NCBI GenBank assembly: GCA_001599815.1
Contig: BCIA01000004.1
Location: 3,312,082 to 3,376,081, forward strand
From: Furcasterigmium furcatum
Taxonomy: Eukaryota; Ascomycota; Sordariomycetes; Glomerellales; Plectosphaerellaceae
Length of the DNA stretch: 64,000 nucleotides
Reading direction: 5' to 3'
Under the pieces are notes generated by a model that did not search any database, was not told where the DNA came from, and worked only from the letters and a program-made list of their open reading frames with translations. Positions within the stretch are counted from its first letter, which is position 1, and each line of letters opens with the position of its first letter. This document shows, piece after piece, positions 23,120 through 34,794 of this stretch. Both the position numbers and the translations under genes were made by a program.

Positions 23120-24793
23120 TCACGCTCGGCTCTCAATCTCAGCTACCTCCCCTCCGCTCTTTGTATCCCGCTGCACCTCCGAGTTATCCGCATCAGCCGG
23201 CTGGAGGTTGGTGACGTACGCCTTGAACTTCCACGCAGGTAGCCTCTGTCCGAATAGCTCATCAAGCTGTTCCAAGCTCCTCCCTTTAGTCTCCGGGAAA
23301 AAGAAGAAAGTGAAGACGGCCAGAGCCAGGTTACCGCCGGCCCAGATGTAGCAGTACCTCGGACCCCAGTTGAGAGCCGCCGGGTTGATGAAGTATGGCG
23401 CGGTGTAGGCGCTCAGCCATGAAACAACGAAAGCGGCACCCTGTGAAAAGCCGACTGTTTGTGCTCGGAGCTTTTGAGACGGTATCTCCGTTTGAAGAGC
23501 CCATAGCACGGGGCCTTGGCCAACGCCGTATACCCAGACGAAAAAGGTGCTTATCCCCACGAGGAGCCAGCCTGCAGTAGGTGTTCCTACGTGCAAGACG
23601 GTGTAGGTAATTGCCATGCCCAGCATTCCCAGCGTGTTCACCGACGAGGTGACCATCAAGAGATGCCGGCGATCGAAGAACCGCAGTGCTGGGAAAGCCA
23701 ATATGTTTCCCGTCAGCGAGATTGCAAGGGATATCGTTACCCACATAAAGGGGTTACCGATCCGAGCTTGGGCCAAAAAGTATACCGAGAAGGCTGCTAG
23801 GAAGTGAATGCCAGTGGCCACCTGAGCAACAGCAGCCGCAATGCTGAGAAGCGTACGTCGGAGGTCTGTTTCACGGAAGGCGTCCATCGTGTGGGTCTTG
23901 GAGCGTGTCTGGTTCTCTTCAAGCCATGCCATCTTCATGATTGTGACATCCTCGCGCAGTTGGTCTTCGTCGGTGACTCGTCGCAGTCGTCGGATAGCCT
24001 CTGCAGCCTTGTCGTCCTGGCCTTTCGAAACATAGTAGCGGGGCGTCTCGGGGAGAAATACCAGGCCAATTGACAGCACCGCTGGAATGACGAACATGAC
24101 TGCAAGCGGAATCTGATATGCCAGGCGGCTGGTGAAAGCCTTAGTGGTGTTGGTGTCCACGAGAATGCCGATCAGCGATCCAAAGTTGATCTGGAACACG
24201 ACCATGCCAATGGTCGCGCCTCGCAGATTCGCCGGCGTTGACTCCCCGATGTAAACTGTCGCGTATGTGCTGTAGAAACCGTTCGAGAATCCGAGAAGTA
24301 GACGGCCGACGTAGAGCGCAGCGATGCTTGTGCTTCCAATCTGAGCAGCGATTGAAACCACACCGATGAGCGACGCGGTCCATAGCCCGACGCGCGGGCT
24401 GATGTATCTTCCGAACTTGAAGATTGTCATGCACGCCGTCAAGGCCCCAATACTGATCAGACTCTGAAGCAGAGTTTGCACCCTGGTGCTAATATTGTAT
24501 CCGATGGGGTTGCTTGGCTAGTTCAGAGGAGGAGGGTTAGCAACCATACATCTGTCTATCTGCACGTACAGTCATGGAGAACAGGAGAAGTCAACACAGC
24601 CCGCACTTACATCGACATAACCAAAAACCGCCAGAAATCCCGGCATAGACTGGAACCCAGCAACGGCTGCGGAGTCGTATCCATATTGGAATTGAGCCAG
24701 GGCGATGAAGAAGCAGATTCCAATCAACCGCTTCTCGTCCCACATGGAACGAAGAGCGGCTTTGGCGGAAGACTGTGGCTCCATAGCCGTCAT
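23120..24793 (-). CDS. MFS sugar-porter-type transporter
   Basis: Exons 24793-24611 and 24517-23120 (intron 93 nt, GTAAGT...ACTAG) give 526 residues. Sugar-porter marks are present: YGYDSAAVAGFQSMPGFL in TM1, YVGRLLLGFSNGF, PETPRYYVSKGQDDKA (PESPRWL motif after TM6), GQGPVLWALQTEIPSQKLR and the closing PETKGRSLEQLDELFG. Twelve TM segments can be traced with a central cytosolic loop. The family carries hexoses, disaccharides, quinate and other small polar compounds by H+ symport; the exact substrate is not readable. A second ATG lies three codons in. Transcribed divergently from the SnoaL-like gene over a 488-bp shared promoter, at the left end of the putative cluster, so it may import the cluster's substrate. 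Confidence 0.9.
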
Positions 24794-25281
24794 TGTACGA
24801 GAGAGTGAAGAGAGAATCAATAGTAAGCTTAAATGGGGAAAAGAAGTTGAAGGCAGACGAAGAGGATTGATAATCTCCCCGGTGGCAGTCCGAGAGTAAT
24901 GATCAGCATGGGCTTTATAGCAATTTGGGACATGGAGGATAGTAGAGTGCCTGGACCGCGACCTGACGCTCCAGTCGTTTCCCCAGACATTCCCCCGCAA
25001 TCAACCCGTCAGCTCGGGATGGGGAACTGATGCCCCTAACTGTAGTGCGGCGCGGTGGGAGACCCCATCGGACCCAAATCTCCGACGGAGCTCCCCTTGT
25101 CGGCAGACTCTCCGATGTACCTAGCCCCTTTGGCACGAAATACACTGAGATTGATATAAGGCAGAAGAACTATTCTCTACTGGGATGCAGTTGCTGCCTG
25201 CTGCACATCTCAACCTGCTCCTTTCTTGAATCACTTGACCTCCACCAAGACCGAAAGAGCAAAAAAACAAACATTGCCAAC
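24794..25281. promoter_or_regulatory. Divergent promoter, MFS permease / SnoaL-like gene
   Basis: Shared 488-bp region. At 25080-25090 there is CTCCGACGGAG, two CTCCG arms as a perfect inverted repeat around one A, i.e. an everted CCG-N1-CGG pair of the kind bound by Zn(II)2Cys6 dimers. A further CTCCGATG stands at 25110-25117. Both are close to the SnoaL-like start and could serve both genes. Binding by the local regulator is inferred, not shown. Confidence 0.45.
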
Positions 25282-26178
25282 ATGGAGACCGAGAATTACT
25301 TGAAAAAGTTGGAGGCGGCCGTTGAGAAGCTCACGGGTAAGCATGAGTCCACGACCAGGCAAAGTCGCCCGCTTCGACGCTTCGACTAACCACACCTCTT
25401 TCTTCAGCCGAATCAGATGTTCGGAAACTACACAACATGTATGGGTATTATCTTGATAAATGCTTGTACAAGGAGGTATGAATCCAGCACCTTGATCAGT
25501 CTCGACACCAAAGACAATTCGCCCGGCTTGTATTGACACCACTAGGTGGTCGATCTCTTCTCAGACAGCCCGGACGCCTACGTTCAGTTTTTGAACGGGC
25601 GCTTCCGAGGCAAAGAGTCGATTCAGCGGCTTTTCGTCGACCGCTTCGCCGGTCGTTTCGTTTCTGGACGGAACGGCCCAATCGAAGGATTCCTTCTCGA
25701 TCACTTCATAGGGCAAGATGTTGCGGATTTCCAGCCTGGAACCAACATTGTGAAATATCGCGGCCGAACTCTGATGAGTGCTGGAACGCATAAGACCATG
25801 TCTGCCGAGTATCCCGGCGGCCATCGTCAATGGTGGGAAGGGGGTGTCTACGAGAACGAGTACATCAAGGAGGGTGGTGTCTGGAAGATCTTCCGTCTCC
25901 GCTACTATCCATTCTGGCACGGCAGTTTCGAGAACGGCTGGAAGGATGCGGATAACTTTGTACCTCTGTTCAAAGAGGTCTACCCGGCGGACAAGCTGGG
26001 GCCCGATGAGCTATGCGATGAGATGCGGCTGTGGCCGGATACTCGTGTTGTGCCTTTCCACTACCCTCATCCTGTTACTGGGAGACATGTGGCGGAGGAA
26101 GACTTGCAGGCGCCCAGGTGGCGAGAGTCGGCGAGCAATGCCCCGCCTGCAAGGACCATCAATGACTGGTCCGTTTGA
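25282..26178 (+). CDS. SnoaL/NTF2-like fold protein
   Basis: Exons 25282-25336, 25408-25475 and 25546-26178 give 251 residues; introns have GTAAGC and GTATGA donors and CTTCAG and CACTAG acceptors, and all phases agree. The sequence begins with a short amphipathic helix (NYLKKLEAAVEKLT), then HNMYGYYLDKCLYKEVVDLF, the helix of SnoaL-like/NTF2 cone folds, followed by the curved beta-sheet region (GGVYENEYIKEGGVWKIFRLRYYP). Related fungal proteins are annotated as SnoaL-like domain proteins; characterised SnoaL relatives are cyclases, isomerases, hydratases or dehydratases acting on aromatic or polyketide compounds, so an enzymatic role on an aromatic intermediate is possible. It has no signal peptide. 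Placed in the putative cluster by its shared promoter with the permease. Confidence 0.82.
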
Positions 26179-26921
26179 TAGTTAGACCCGGTTCATCCAT
26201 AGTTTATAGCTGGGAACAGCATGGTTTCTGATCCGATGGTCTCGCTGTATGAATCACCACCTTCGGTGACATTTCAAGCATCACGATCGATTGCCTGCCG
26301 GTGGTGCCACCCCAGGATGCATCATTGGTTTGATCAGTTCAGCTATTCTATGGGGGGCGCCCTGCGTCTGTACAGGGAACGGCTATGTCGAGACAAGAGT
26401 CGTCCCGGAGAAACTCAAGACAGTCTTCCACTGCCACCCCCCCTTCGTTGCGCGTGCCTCGTGATGCTCTTTACTCTTCTACCATTCCTTCTTGTCGAAT
26501 CAGTCAGGAACCAGTCATGTGGATAATGAACTCTAGGAAGGTATTTCGGAAACATGAAGATCGAAAAGCCCTGAGCAGACCAGACGAGAGGGGGCGCATG
26601 CCAGAAGCATCGGAGCTATACATCCGCCCTGTGACCGCCATCCGGTGGTATGGAGGCCACTCATTGCCTCCGACATGCCGGGGAAACGACATGCCGGGGC
26701 GGGCCCCTATTTTCGATCCGGCAGTAATACTCTCAAGTCCCAACCCCCGTCCGGGGGTATTCAACCGAACTTTCGCACTCCCCCCAAAAAAGGAGAGATT
26801 GTGCTACGGATCATGCGACAAAGGTTTAAGTTGTTGAAAGGGCCCTGAATTTATCACTCTGTCGTTGAAAAAACACACACCGATTCCGGAACGGCAAGAA
26901 ACTTGGAAACCAGCACTCGCC
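26179..26921. promoter_or_regulatory. P450 promoter with 13-bp direct repeat
   Basis: No gene in these 740 bases. CGACATGCCGGGG occurs twice, at 26671-26683 and 26687-26699, three bases apart (16-bp period, one and a half helical turns). CTCCGA overlaps the first copy (26668-26673) and CATCGGAG (reverse of CTCCGATG) is at 26608-26615. Located 220-310 bp upstream of the P450 ATG. Confidence 0.45.
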
Positions 26922-28770
26922 ATGGAATGGTACTCGCCCTATGTTTGGCTAGTTGCTGGCCTTGGCGTGGCGTACTCTCTTCGTGTTCTTTTCAAGGCGT
27001 TTGCCACCCCACTGCGACATATCCCCGGCCCATTCCTTGCAAGATTCACAAGGCTATGGCTTCTCAATGAGGTCTTCCGAGGGACATATCCCAAGACGAG
27101 TGTTCAGCTCCATCAGAAATATGGTGAGTCGTTTTGCTTCGCAGCCAGCATGCTACAAACGTCTGACAGTGTTGCAGGGCCCGTTGTCCGCATAGCTCCG
27201 AATGAGTACAGCATCGATGATCCGGCGGCTGCAAAGTTGATTTATGGGAGCGGTCGAGGATTCGTCAAGGTTCGTGATACAAATATTGCATTTGCGCTTC
27301 CCCGTCGTCTCTCAGCCATGCTCCTAACATCTGCTGCGCCAGTCCGAGTGGTACCGCGCCAGTGCAAGTCCAAACACCACCCTACCAAATATCTTCGCCG
27401 AACCAGATCCACACATCCATGCCCAAGAAAGACGCAAAATCGCGGCTGCGTACTCGATGACGAACTTGGTTCAGCTGGAGCCATTTATCAACGATTGCAC
27501 CGCCATATTGAAGGCCAGACTAGAAGAGTTTGCCAAGTCTGGTGAATCTATTGAAGTTTCTCACTGGATGCAGTGCTACGCCTTTGACGTGATAGGCAAA
27601 ATGACGGTAAGCCATGCAATATCCTGGAGATTCATGACAATATTAGCTCACAGAGAATAGGTAGGCAAGCGTTTCGGCTTCCTCGATTCTGGTGAAGACC
27701 TTCAGGGGATCATGTCGTCCCTGGCCAAGTTTCTGGTCTACTGTGCAACTGTCGGGGTATTCCCAGAGTGGCACAAGACATTGTTCCGCCGACAGATGCG
27801 ATCAAAAAGTGTCTCCGGCGTGATGCATGTTCGAGAGTTTGCCAGAGCTCAACTTGAACGCAAATACGAGAAGGTCCAAGCTGCCGAGGAAGACTACGGC
27901 AACCCTAACTCAGAGTCCGAGGACTTCATCACCAAGTTCTTACGCCTTAAAAGTCAAGACCCAAGCAAGATCACCGATAATGACATTGCTGCTGTTTGCA
28001 CGATGAATGTCGGAGCGGGATCCGACACGACTTCAATCAGTATGACTTCGGCCATCATCAATTTGCTCAAGCACCCGAGAGCTCTGGCGCGATTGCGCGA
28101 TGAGATCAAAGACTGCGAGGCGCGGGGCGTGATCTCGGATCCGATCAAGTTCTCAGAAGCAAATCAAATGCCCTACCTCCAAGCAGTCTTGAAAGAAGCC
28201 CTGCGAATGCATCCCGCGACAGGCCTGAGTCTTGGTCGGATGGTGCCACCAGACGGAAGTACACTTGCAGGCCAATACTTTCCCCCAGGGGTATGTACGC
28301 ATGGAATCACCATCCTCTCTTACTTCATTCCTGATTTTTTCTGATCTGATTACATACATACACTGACCCAACTCACAGACTGTGGTCGGCATCAACGCGT
28401 GGGTGGCACATGCTAATCAAGATGTTTTTGGTGCCGACGCGGACGTTTTCCGACCCGAACGCTGGCTAGAAGAGCCCGAGTTGGTCAAAAAGCGCGAGTC
28501 GTATTTCATGACGGTCAGTCAGAGACTTCTTTTGGTGTTTTGAATGTTCATGCCTAACATTTCCACTCTACACAGTTCGGCCAAGGCTCACGAACTTGCC
28601 TAGGCAAGAACATCAGCCTCATGGAGCTTTCCAAAGCTATTCCGCAAATCTTTCGACATTTTGAGTTCACCCCAGACACGGCTTCGGGCCAGCCAGAATA
28701 CACAACTGAAAATGTTTGGTTTGTGAAGATACGGGACTTCCATTGTAAGGTTCGCAAAGTACATATTTAG
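26922..28770 (+). CDS. Cytochrome P450, pisatin demethylase-like
   Basis: Six exons: 26922-27123, 27178-27269, 27343-27606, 27661-28290, 28379-28513, 28576-28770, giving 505 residues in one frame. An N-terminal membrane anchor (YVWLVAGLGVAYSLRVLF) leads to the proline hinge HIPGPFLARFTRLW. I-helix GAGSDTT (about 304-310), ExxR Glu365-Arg368 (KEALR), PERW at 422-425 and heme loop FGQGSRTCLG with Cys449 are all intact. General similarity (VRIAPNEYSIDDPAAAKLIYG, LQHPxAL-type helices) is to the CYP57/pisatin-demethylase and benzoate-hydroxylase groups, ER-bound enzymes that hydroxylate or O-demethylate aromatics with a P450 reductase. The upstream ATG-less frame extension is ignored. It converges with the regulator gene, only 27 bp separating the stops. 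Confidence 0.92.
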
Positions 28771-28797
28771 CGATGTCATGAAGGGCGTGTCTTCAAT

Positions 28798-31243
28798 TCA
28801 ATCCTTCCAAAGATCCTTCTTGGTCAAGAGGATCCAGGTGGAATATTCCGGACATATCCATAAGATTCTCCAAGAGCCCATCGTCAATGGTGGCATCAGG
28901 CATGTTGAGATCATCGAGCCAACAATTTGGGAGTTGGTCAGCATTGAAGTCTGTGAAGGTCCTGCGTACGCGTGAGAAACAATTGAGCAGAACTCACGAG
29001 AGAAGATGGTTACGTACCTCAGCATAGACTCACCACTCCCTAATGGGTGATAAGAAGGCCCAGTAGATCGCTGTAATGAAGTGCCGACAGGAGGGCCTTC
29101 AGAAAGGCCATATTTCTGTAGCTGAAACAGAGTTTCGGGAAGTAGATGCTTCGGATAACCAGATACACCAATCGCCAACAGAATCTTCAGGCACCGTCGT
29201 ATGTGATCTTGGTAACTGCCCTCGCGGTATAGCTCGTGGGCAGCTATCAAGACTTGGAGAGCTTGCAACGCGAAGAAGTAGTCAGCCACGACCAGGCTAG
29301 AAACCACGTTGTGAAGAACCATGCTTTCGAGAATATGAAATGAAGATTCCGCGGCAGAGAGGCAAGTCCTGGCGAGCTTCTCAAACATCGGCTGCTTTGG
29401 TGTTCCAACAAGTTCATTTCCTCGCAAAAGGCTGCAAAGAAGGAAAGGCTTGGTGACGAGCATGACGGTGCTCCAGTATCGAAGATGGAGTATGGAGATA
29501 GATCTCCGGTACAACGGTGATACCGATATCGAAAGATGGAGATGTGGTGGAACATCCTTTAACCAGCCTTCCAATGACTTGGTGGCTTCATTGAAGTGCA
29601 TCTGGGTCAATCTCTGACCCCCATGAAGCGGCCCGTCGTAGAGATTCTGCCGAATGCTCTTGGTGAGCTGAGCTAAACGAATGCGCTGTTCGAGATATCC
29701 ATGGGGGGTGTGTGAGCCAGGGCTCACCACCTAGGCATATGTTAGAGAAATTTCCGCAAAGGAGATGCGGATCTGCACTTACACCTTCTGCTGGCAGAGG
29801 TGGCTGCCATGCACGCGCACTCCCCGGCCCCATCATACAGGGCTTACCCAGGTGGAGAGATACATCTTGGTCAAGAAGAAACAAGGTCCACCAAAGGCGT
29901 CGCGCATGCGCTTTAGCCACCACGCCATCGTTGGTCGAATACTTGTCCAGATGTAGACCTAGGGAAAGAGCGATGCGGGTAGCAAGACCGACGTGTAGAT
30001 ATGCTGAATTCGAGAGCCCGTTCGCTTGTAGGGCCAGGGCCTGAGGAACGTTAATATCGAGCTTCTTCCGAGGTGAGGATTTAGTCAGGCGTCGTCACTT
30101 ACCAGCACTATCAACGCCCGTATGCTATCTGAATCAGCCTCGTCGCATAGGCTTGGCACAAGGGATTTCGCGATCTCCAGTGAATCATGCACCGGCTGCC
30201 CATTGGCCAGATCATTGGATGCGCAAAGTGCCACTATGCTGTGGAGCGAGCAGAGCCATGAGGCAGTTGGCTGCCCAGAGTTGCCGGAGTAGGTGGTTTC
30301 GAGTCTGGTGTAAAAGTCTTCAGAAGAATAGAGCCAGTACAAACAGTGCACTTGTTCGAAGAAGCGCGCCGCACAAGCCGACAGAATGTCTTGCAGTGGA
30401 AGGTCTGACGAATACCCTGGCGAGGCGACATTTGTGAATCGAGATTTGGCCGCCGGTAAAATGACGTTCAACATGGGCGGTATCTTGTCCGTGTTGTTTG
30501 TCTGGGCCCCCATCTGGAAACACCAGTATCTCACAGCGCTGTTGAAACTGGCGCCAGATTCGGCTCCCGTGTAGCCTGAGAATGTCAGCGTGCACGGCCT
30601 GGGACTGCAAGACTGGAAGGCCTACGGTATTCGCCATTGGCGTCGGCCATCAGGCAGCCCAGGTCTTGGTGGAGATTGACAATCTCTGGTAGCGGAGTAT
30701 TGTCCTGCTCTGCTGGGATGTCAGTGGGAGTTTTGGGATTGTCGGATCCCGCCGTCGCGGCATCGGTGCCAGTGCTGATGGACATCGAATCATCGCTCTG
30801 TGAGGCATCTCTCTGTGAGACATCTCTCAGGGAGGCTGCTTTCTTTTGTTCAGACACCAGTCGTCGCAGGTTCGGGATTGTCAACTCTTCTTCTGGGAAG
30901 CAACAACGGCACAGTTCGCGCAGGAGACGGTATTCCTCCTCCGAAACAAAGTAGAAGGGCTTCTGGCGCCGTTTACTGATATCAACCGAACAAACCTCGT
31001 TGATGCTGCGGCAATAGTCACAGGGGCCGTTAGCATCTAAGCGGACGGTCAGTTCTTTGTCTTTACTCGGCGGCTTCCAGCCTACCTACCGGGTTTGTTG
31101 CACTTGACACCGAGTTAGCAAGTGTCTTCAGCAGTCATCGATTATGGAATTACCTTGGTCTTGCGGGTCTTGCACCGGTCACAGCTGACTACCGTCCGGT
31201 TCAGACGGCTTTTCTTGGTGACCTTTGAGTTCTCGCTCGACAT
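28798..31243 (-). CDS. Zn(II)2Cys6 transcription factor, putative cluster regulator
   Basis: Seven exons: 31243-31154, 31102-31090, 31036-30626, 30575-30103, 30040-29783, 29730-29034, 28961-28798; 701 residues, phases all consistent. The binuclear zinc cluster is Cys21, 24, 31, 40, 43, 50 (CDRCKTRKTK, CNKPDANGPCDYC, then Cys50), built from three exons, the second only 13 nt. A linker helix and a Ser/Thr-rich stretch follow, then the fungal-specific regulatory domain (FEQVHCLYWLYSSEDFYTR, LHVGLATRIALSLGLHLDK, ARRLWWTLFLLDQDVSLHLG). Such proteins are nuclear activators binding CGG-type half sites as dimers. Position inside the run of catabolic genes makes it the obvious candidate regulator of the CTCCGA-bearing promoters, by inference. 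Confidence 0.88.
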
Positions 31244-31781
31244 GGTATTCCGTGGATACCGTGATGGCTGAGGAAAGTCGAGAGCAAGCTGTATAGGTAG
31301 GGAGCCAGCTCTGAATTGGGCTGGGGAGTGAATGATGCTGCGCTGGTCAGGGGGGGTCGGAAGTGATCACCACCTGCGGCGAGCTTGTCCCCCCACCCCG
31401 GCGGTTGGGAGCAACAAAAGGACGCTGGGACCTTCAGGGTTCGGCTGTCCCAGGTGGATCGGCGGTTGCGGGGGAATCGCGCTACCCCAGACCTTGGGGT
31501 AGGTCTGCCACTAAAACTCTCCAACTCTCTGCTAGGCCTCTTACGATTAGGAATGTCGCAATAATTGGATGGCAGCAACTGGTACGAAGAACCCGCGGCT
31601 CGGTCAGTCTGGTGAGTTCGGCAAAGGGGGCCGGCAAATGAGCCTGACTCTCAGGGGTCATCTGCCGTGCGCGCCGCTTGTCAACGCATCCCACGTAGCA
31701 TGCTGCAAAAACGGCATTTCGTTCTAACATGCTCTGTTTTTCCATACTTTGAGCTACCTGAGCAGAAGCAGCATATGTCAT
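31244..31781. other. Intergenic, regulator promoter
   Basis: About 540 bases between the regulator start and the ADH stop. It contains several CGG/CCG triplets (CCGGCGG near 31400, TCGGCGG near 31460) but no CTCCGA copy that I can find. No gene seen. Confidence 0.45.
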
Positions 31782-33077
31782 TTAGATCTGCAAGTCAAGC
31801 ACGGCTCTTCCCGACAAAGTACCGCTTTCCATATCCTCGAAAACCTGTGTCAAGTCCTCCAGTTGTCTCGTCTGGTAATGCAAGGTAATCACTCCCCTTG
31901 CCGCCAAGTCCAACACATCAATTGCGTCTTGACGATTCCCCAGGATCGATCCTTGGACCTTCAGTTGCTTCTGCACGATCAATCCTGGCGCGGCACTCGC
32001 AATCGCCACGGGTTTGCCGCCCGGCATTCCAACGCCAACCAGTGTCCCGCCAGGTCTGAGGAGCTCCACGCCTTGGGCGTAGGCTGCGTTGCTTGCAGCG
32101 CAGACAATCACCGTGTGAGCTCCCAGATCATCGGTGAGTCTCTTGACCTCGGCCACCAAATCCACACCAGCGTTGCCCACGTCGAAGAATATTTCAGCCC
32201 CGCTCTCCTTAACGACCTGCTCCTTGCTTGCTTGATCGATTCCAATGACGCGTTGACCAAATGCTTTTGCTGCGAGCTGCGTCACGAGATGCCCCAGGCC
32301 TCCTCCCGCTCCAGAAACAACAAGCCAGTTGCCTGGTGCCATGCTCGCTTTCCGCAGCGCTGCGTAGGAGGTCAATCCCGCACACAGCATCGGGGCGGCG
32401 ACCTCGGAGCTCACACCATCAGGAATAGGCGTGAGGTAGCGAGCGGGCACTGTCAGGTATTGCTGAAATGTGCCCGGCTGGAAAAGGCCAGACACCGATT
32501 GTTTGGCGCATAGGCCATCCTCGCCAGCGATGCAATATCCTAGACACGTTAGGGTGCTTCGCGGAGGATGGAAGAGGTGCCCGGGTGCATCTGAACACAG
32601 TAACATACCACAGCTACCGCAAATGTCCCTTAACCACTTGACTCCGACCCGGTCACCAATCGAGAACCCGTGCGTTTCTGCTCCTGTGCCAAGTCGAACA
32701 ATCGTTCCGACACCTTCATGGCCGCCGACCTGAGCTGCATCGCCATCTGAGTCAGTCACGTTTTCATGTTGGAATCACAACCTCCTCCGGCCTTTCAATA
32801 GGGATATATACTGTTGAGAAGAGGAACCGGCAGTTGCCAAGAGTTTTTCATGAGAGACAAATCTGTATGACAGACTCCCGAGTGCGATCTGTCACTGTTA
32901 GGTACTGCAACGCTTCATGCCTGGCCGGACCTGTATTTCCGGGGCTTACAGCTTTACCAAGACCTCTCCTATGGCCGGGCTTGGAGTCTCGAGTTCCACA
33001 ATCTTTGTGCTCAGTTCGCCAGGTTTGTCATAGACAGCGGCCTTGTAGGACAAGGGGATGTTGACGATGTTTGCCAT
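31782..33077 (-). CDS. Zinc-dependent alcohol dehydrogenase (MDR family)
   Basis: Four exons 33077-32950, 32894-32812, 32746-32609, 32539-31782 give 368 residues. Catalytic zinc ligand Cys51 (SGVCHTD) and His80 (GGHEG) are present and a structural zinc site Cys113, 116, 119, 127 (CGSCGYCIAGEDGLC) is complete. The Rossmann fold motif is GAGGGLGHLVTQLA. The sequence (GVKWLRDICG, GLFQPGTFQQYLTVPARYL, MLCAGLTSYAALRKA) is that of fungal ADH1-type NAD(H) enzymes converting primary alcohols and aldehydes. In this setting it may reduce or oxidise aromatic aldehydes made by the neighbouring oxygenase, which is inference. Introns: donors GTAAGC, GTATAT and GTATGT. A CTCCGAGC copy lies about 290 bp upstream of its ATG. 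Confidence 0.9.
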
Positions 33078-33616
33078 GGTTGGGCCGAAGTGGGGTCTTG
33101 TCGTGCGATGGCGTGGAGTTGGACAATTGATGAGAGATGGTAGTTCGTTCGGGTTGGCCTTTCTAAATTCATGGGAAACTTCGGGGGTATTAAATCAATG
33201 GTACTTGTCATGGAACCCACGAGCTGGTCAAGTCCGGATCAGCTTCCGAAGGAACGGAAGTCGGAAGTATCAAAGCGACGAGTGTGTAAGCGTAATGCCG
33301 AGGCGTGCCCGCTGGAGGTTCCATATGTAAGGAAGGCTGGGCTATGTCGAGGACGTGGCGCACTCCGAGCCAAAAACAGGATAACAGTCGATGATTTACA
33401 TGGGCATGGGAACAAAAAGAGAGCCCTCGTCTACTTACGGCGATAATCTTTACATGGCTCTAGCTAGATTGCCGACAGTCACGAATTTTCGTCTTCATGC
33501 CAGTCATCGCTCAAACACGGTCAAGAAGCATCAGGCTCTACGATACATTTCGTGGATCATTGCCCAGATTACCTGCTACGTACTGCTAGCATATTCCTTT
33601 ATCTAGGCCACACATC
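33078..33616. other. Intergenic, ADH promoter
   Basis: About 540 bases, no gene. CTCCGAGC at 33363-33370 is one of the recurring elements discussed in the findings. The right part (33440-33616) is A/T-rich and probably the 3' region of the decarboxylase gene. Confidence 0.45.
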
Positions 33617-34794
33617 TTAGTACTGCAATGGGAGCTTGAACAGCTTTATAGCGTTTATCCTTCCAACGTTCTCCTTCGTAATTTCATCCAAGTCGACAGT
33701 CCTCCACCATGACTGGGCGACCTCGATGTCATCATAAGGTGTATCTGTCGAAGATTAGCCTTGCCACCGCTCAACTCGGCTGGGGGCCTAACCTATGGAG
33801 TAGAGGCATCTGTCTTGACCAAGCGTTTCAATACAGAGCTTCAAGCCAGTCGTGGAAAAGTTACCAGACGTGGTAATGTAGACGTTACGCCGGAAGTAGA
33901 ACTCGTAGTCTTCTTTGGAGGGTCGGGTGGCCCGTTTACTGGGTTTGTTGTACCAGTGGCAAGCTCTCCAGAGATTCATCGGAATGCTGTGCAGGCGGTT
34001 AGCGGCATCGCGTCTCGCTCTCGGGGGGAACTTCAAACTTTTCTCCCAGGTGCCCAGCTACGATCTTAGCGCCAGGAAATCGATCAAAGACTCCTGTTGT
34101 ACATTATTAGTAATGCTACCGTAGTTACGGCTCAGGTTTACTTACCAGAGGAGCAAATGGCATAGATATGCAACGAGAGATCGAGATGGAACTGGACAGC
34201 AGCTCCCATAAGATGTGGTCGATCACCGTACATCGATCCGGGCTGAAGATCTCCAATCGACAGATATCGGGGGTGGAGATAGATTGGAACGTCGAGCTCT
34301 TCCGCCTTTTTCCAGAACGGATCGTATTTGGCAGTGTCGAAGTATTCTCTCCCGGTGCCGTCTCCCGTGCTTTGATAGTCATTGATCAGCCCTCCGAAAA
34401 AGCCCAGTTCCTTGACAGCCCTCTCAAGCTCTTGCGCGGCTGTCTCTGCGTCGTGCATCGAAAGAGCTGCCAGACCACCGAATCTGTCAGGCCTCTTCGA
34501 CACCTCGCCTGCCAGCCAGTCATTTGCCTCTCTTGCAGTCTGCTCCGCAAGTTGAGGATCAGCGATCCCCTGGCAGCCGGGTGCGGTCAAAGACAACAGC
34601 ATGTATTCGACACCCTCAGCGTCCATGGATGCCAGGCGCTTCCCGTGGATGTCAAGCAGCCTCGCAGCATGAGCCCGCAGAGCTTCCTCGCCGTGGTCGC
34701 CCGGTGTAAGAATAGACTGAGCTTCCTTCAGCAACCACGTCGTTGAAGGAGTGATGATCGCCTCCTCAACAGCAACCGTGCCGTGTCTGGTCAT
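33617..34794 (-). CDS. Amidohydrolase-2 family aromatic decarboxylase
   Basis: Four exons 34794-34146, 34093-34039, 33986-33793, 33744-33617 give 341 residues; the third intron (52 nt, GTTTGA...GCTAAC...CACAG) restores GHLGENIPMNLW. The family landmarks are VAVEEAI (Glu10), MLLSLTAPGCQGI, IYLHPR (His174), GHLGE (His231), ITTSGNFSTTGL and SIDTPYDD (Asp300). This is the TIM-barrel, metal-dependent group of 2,3-dihydroxybenzoate, gamma-resorcylate and related non-oxidative decarboxylases. Residue 12 is Ala where many members carry a second His after the Glu (ExH), as I recall for fungal 2,3-dihydroxybenzoate decarboxylases. It would remove the carboxyl from a hydroxybenzoate in the cytosol. Divergent from the oxygenase over 457 bp. 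Confidence 0.9.
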
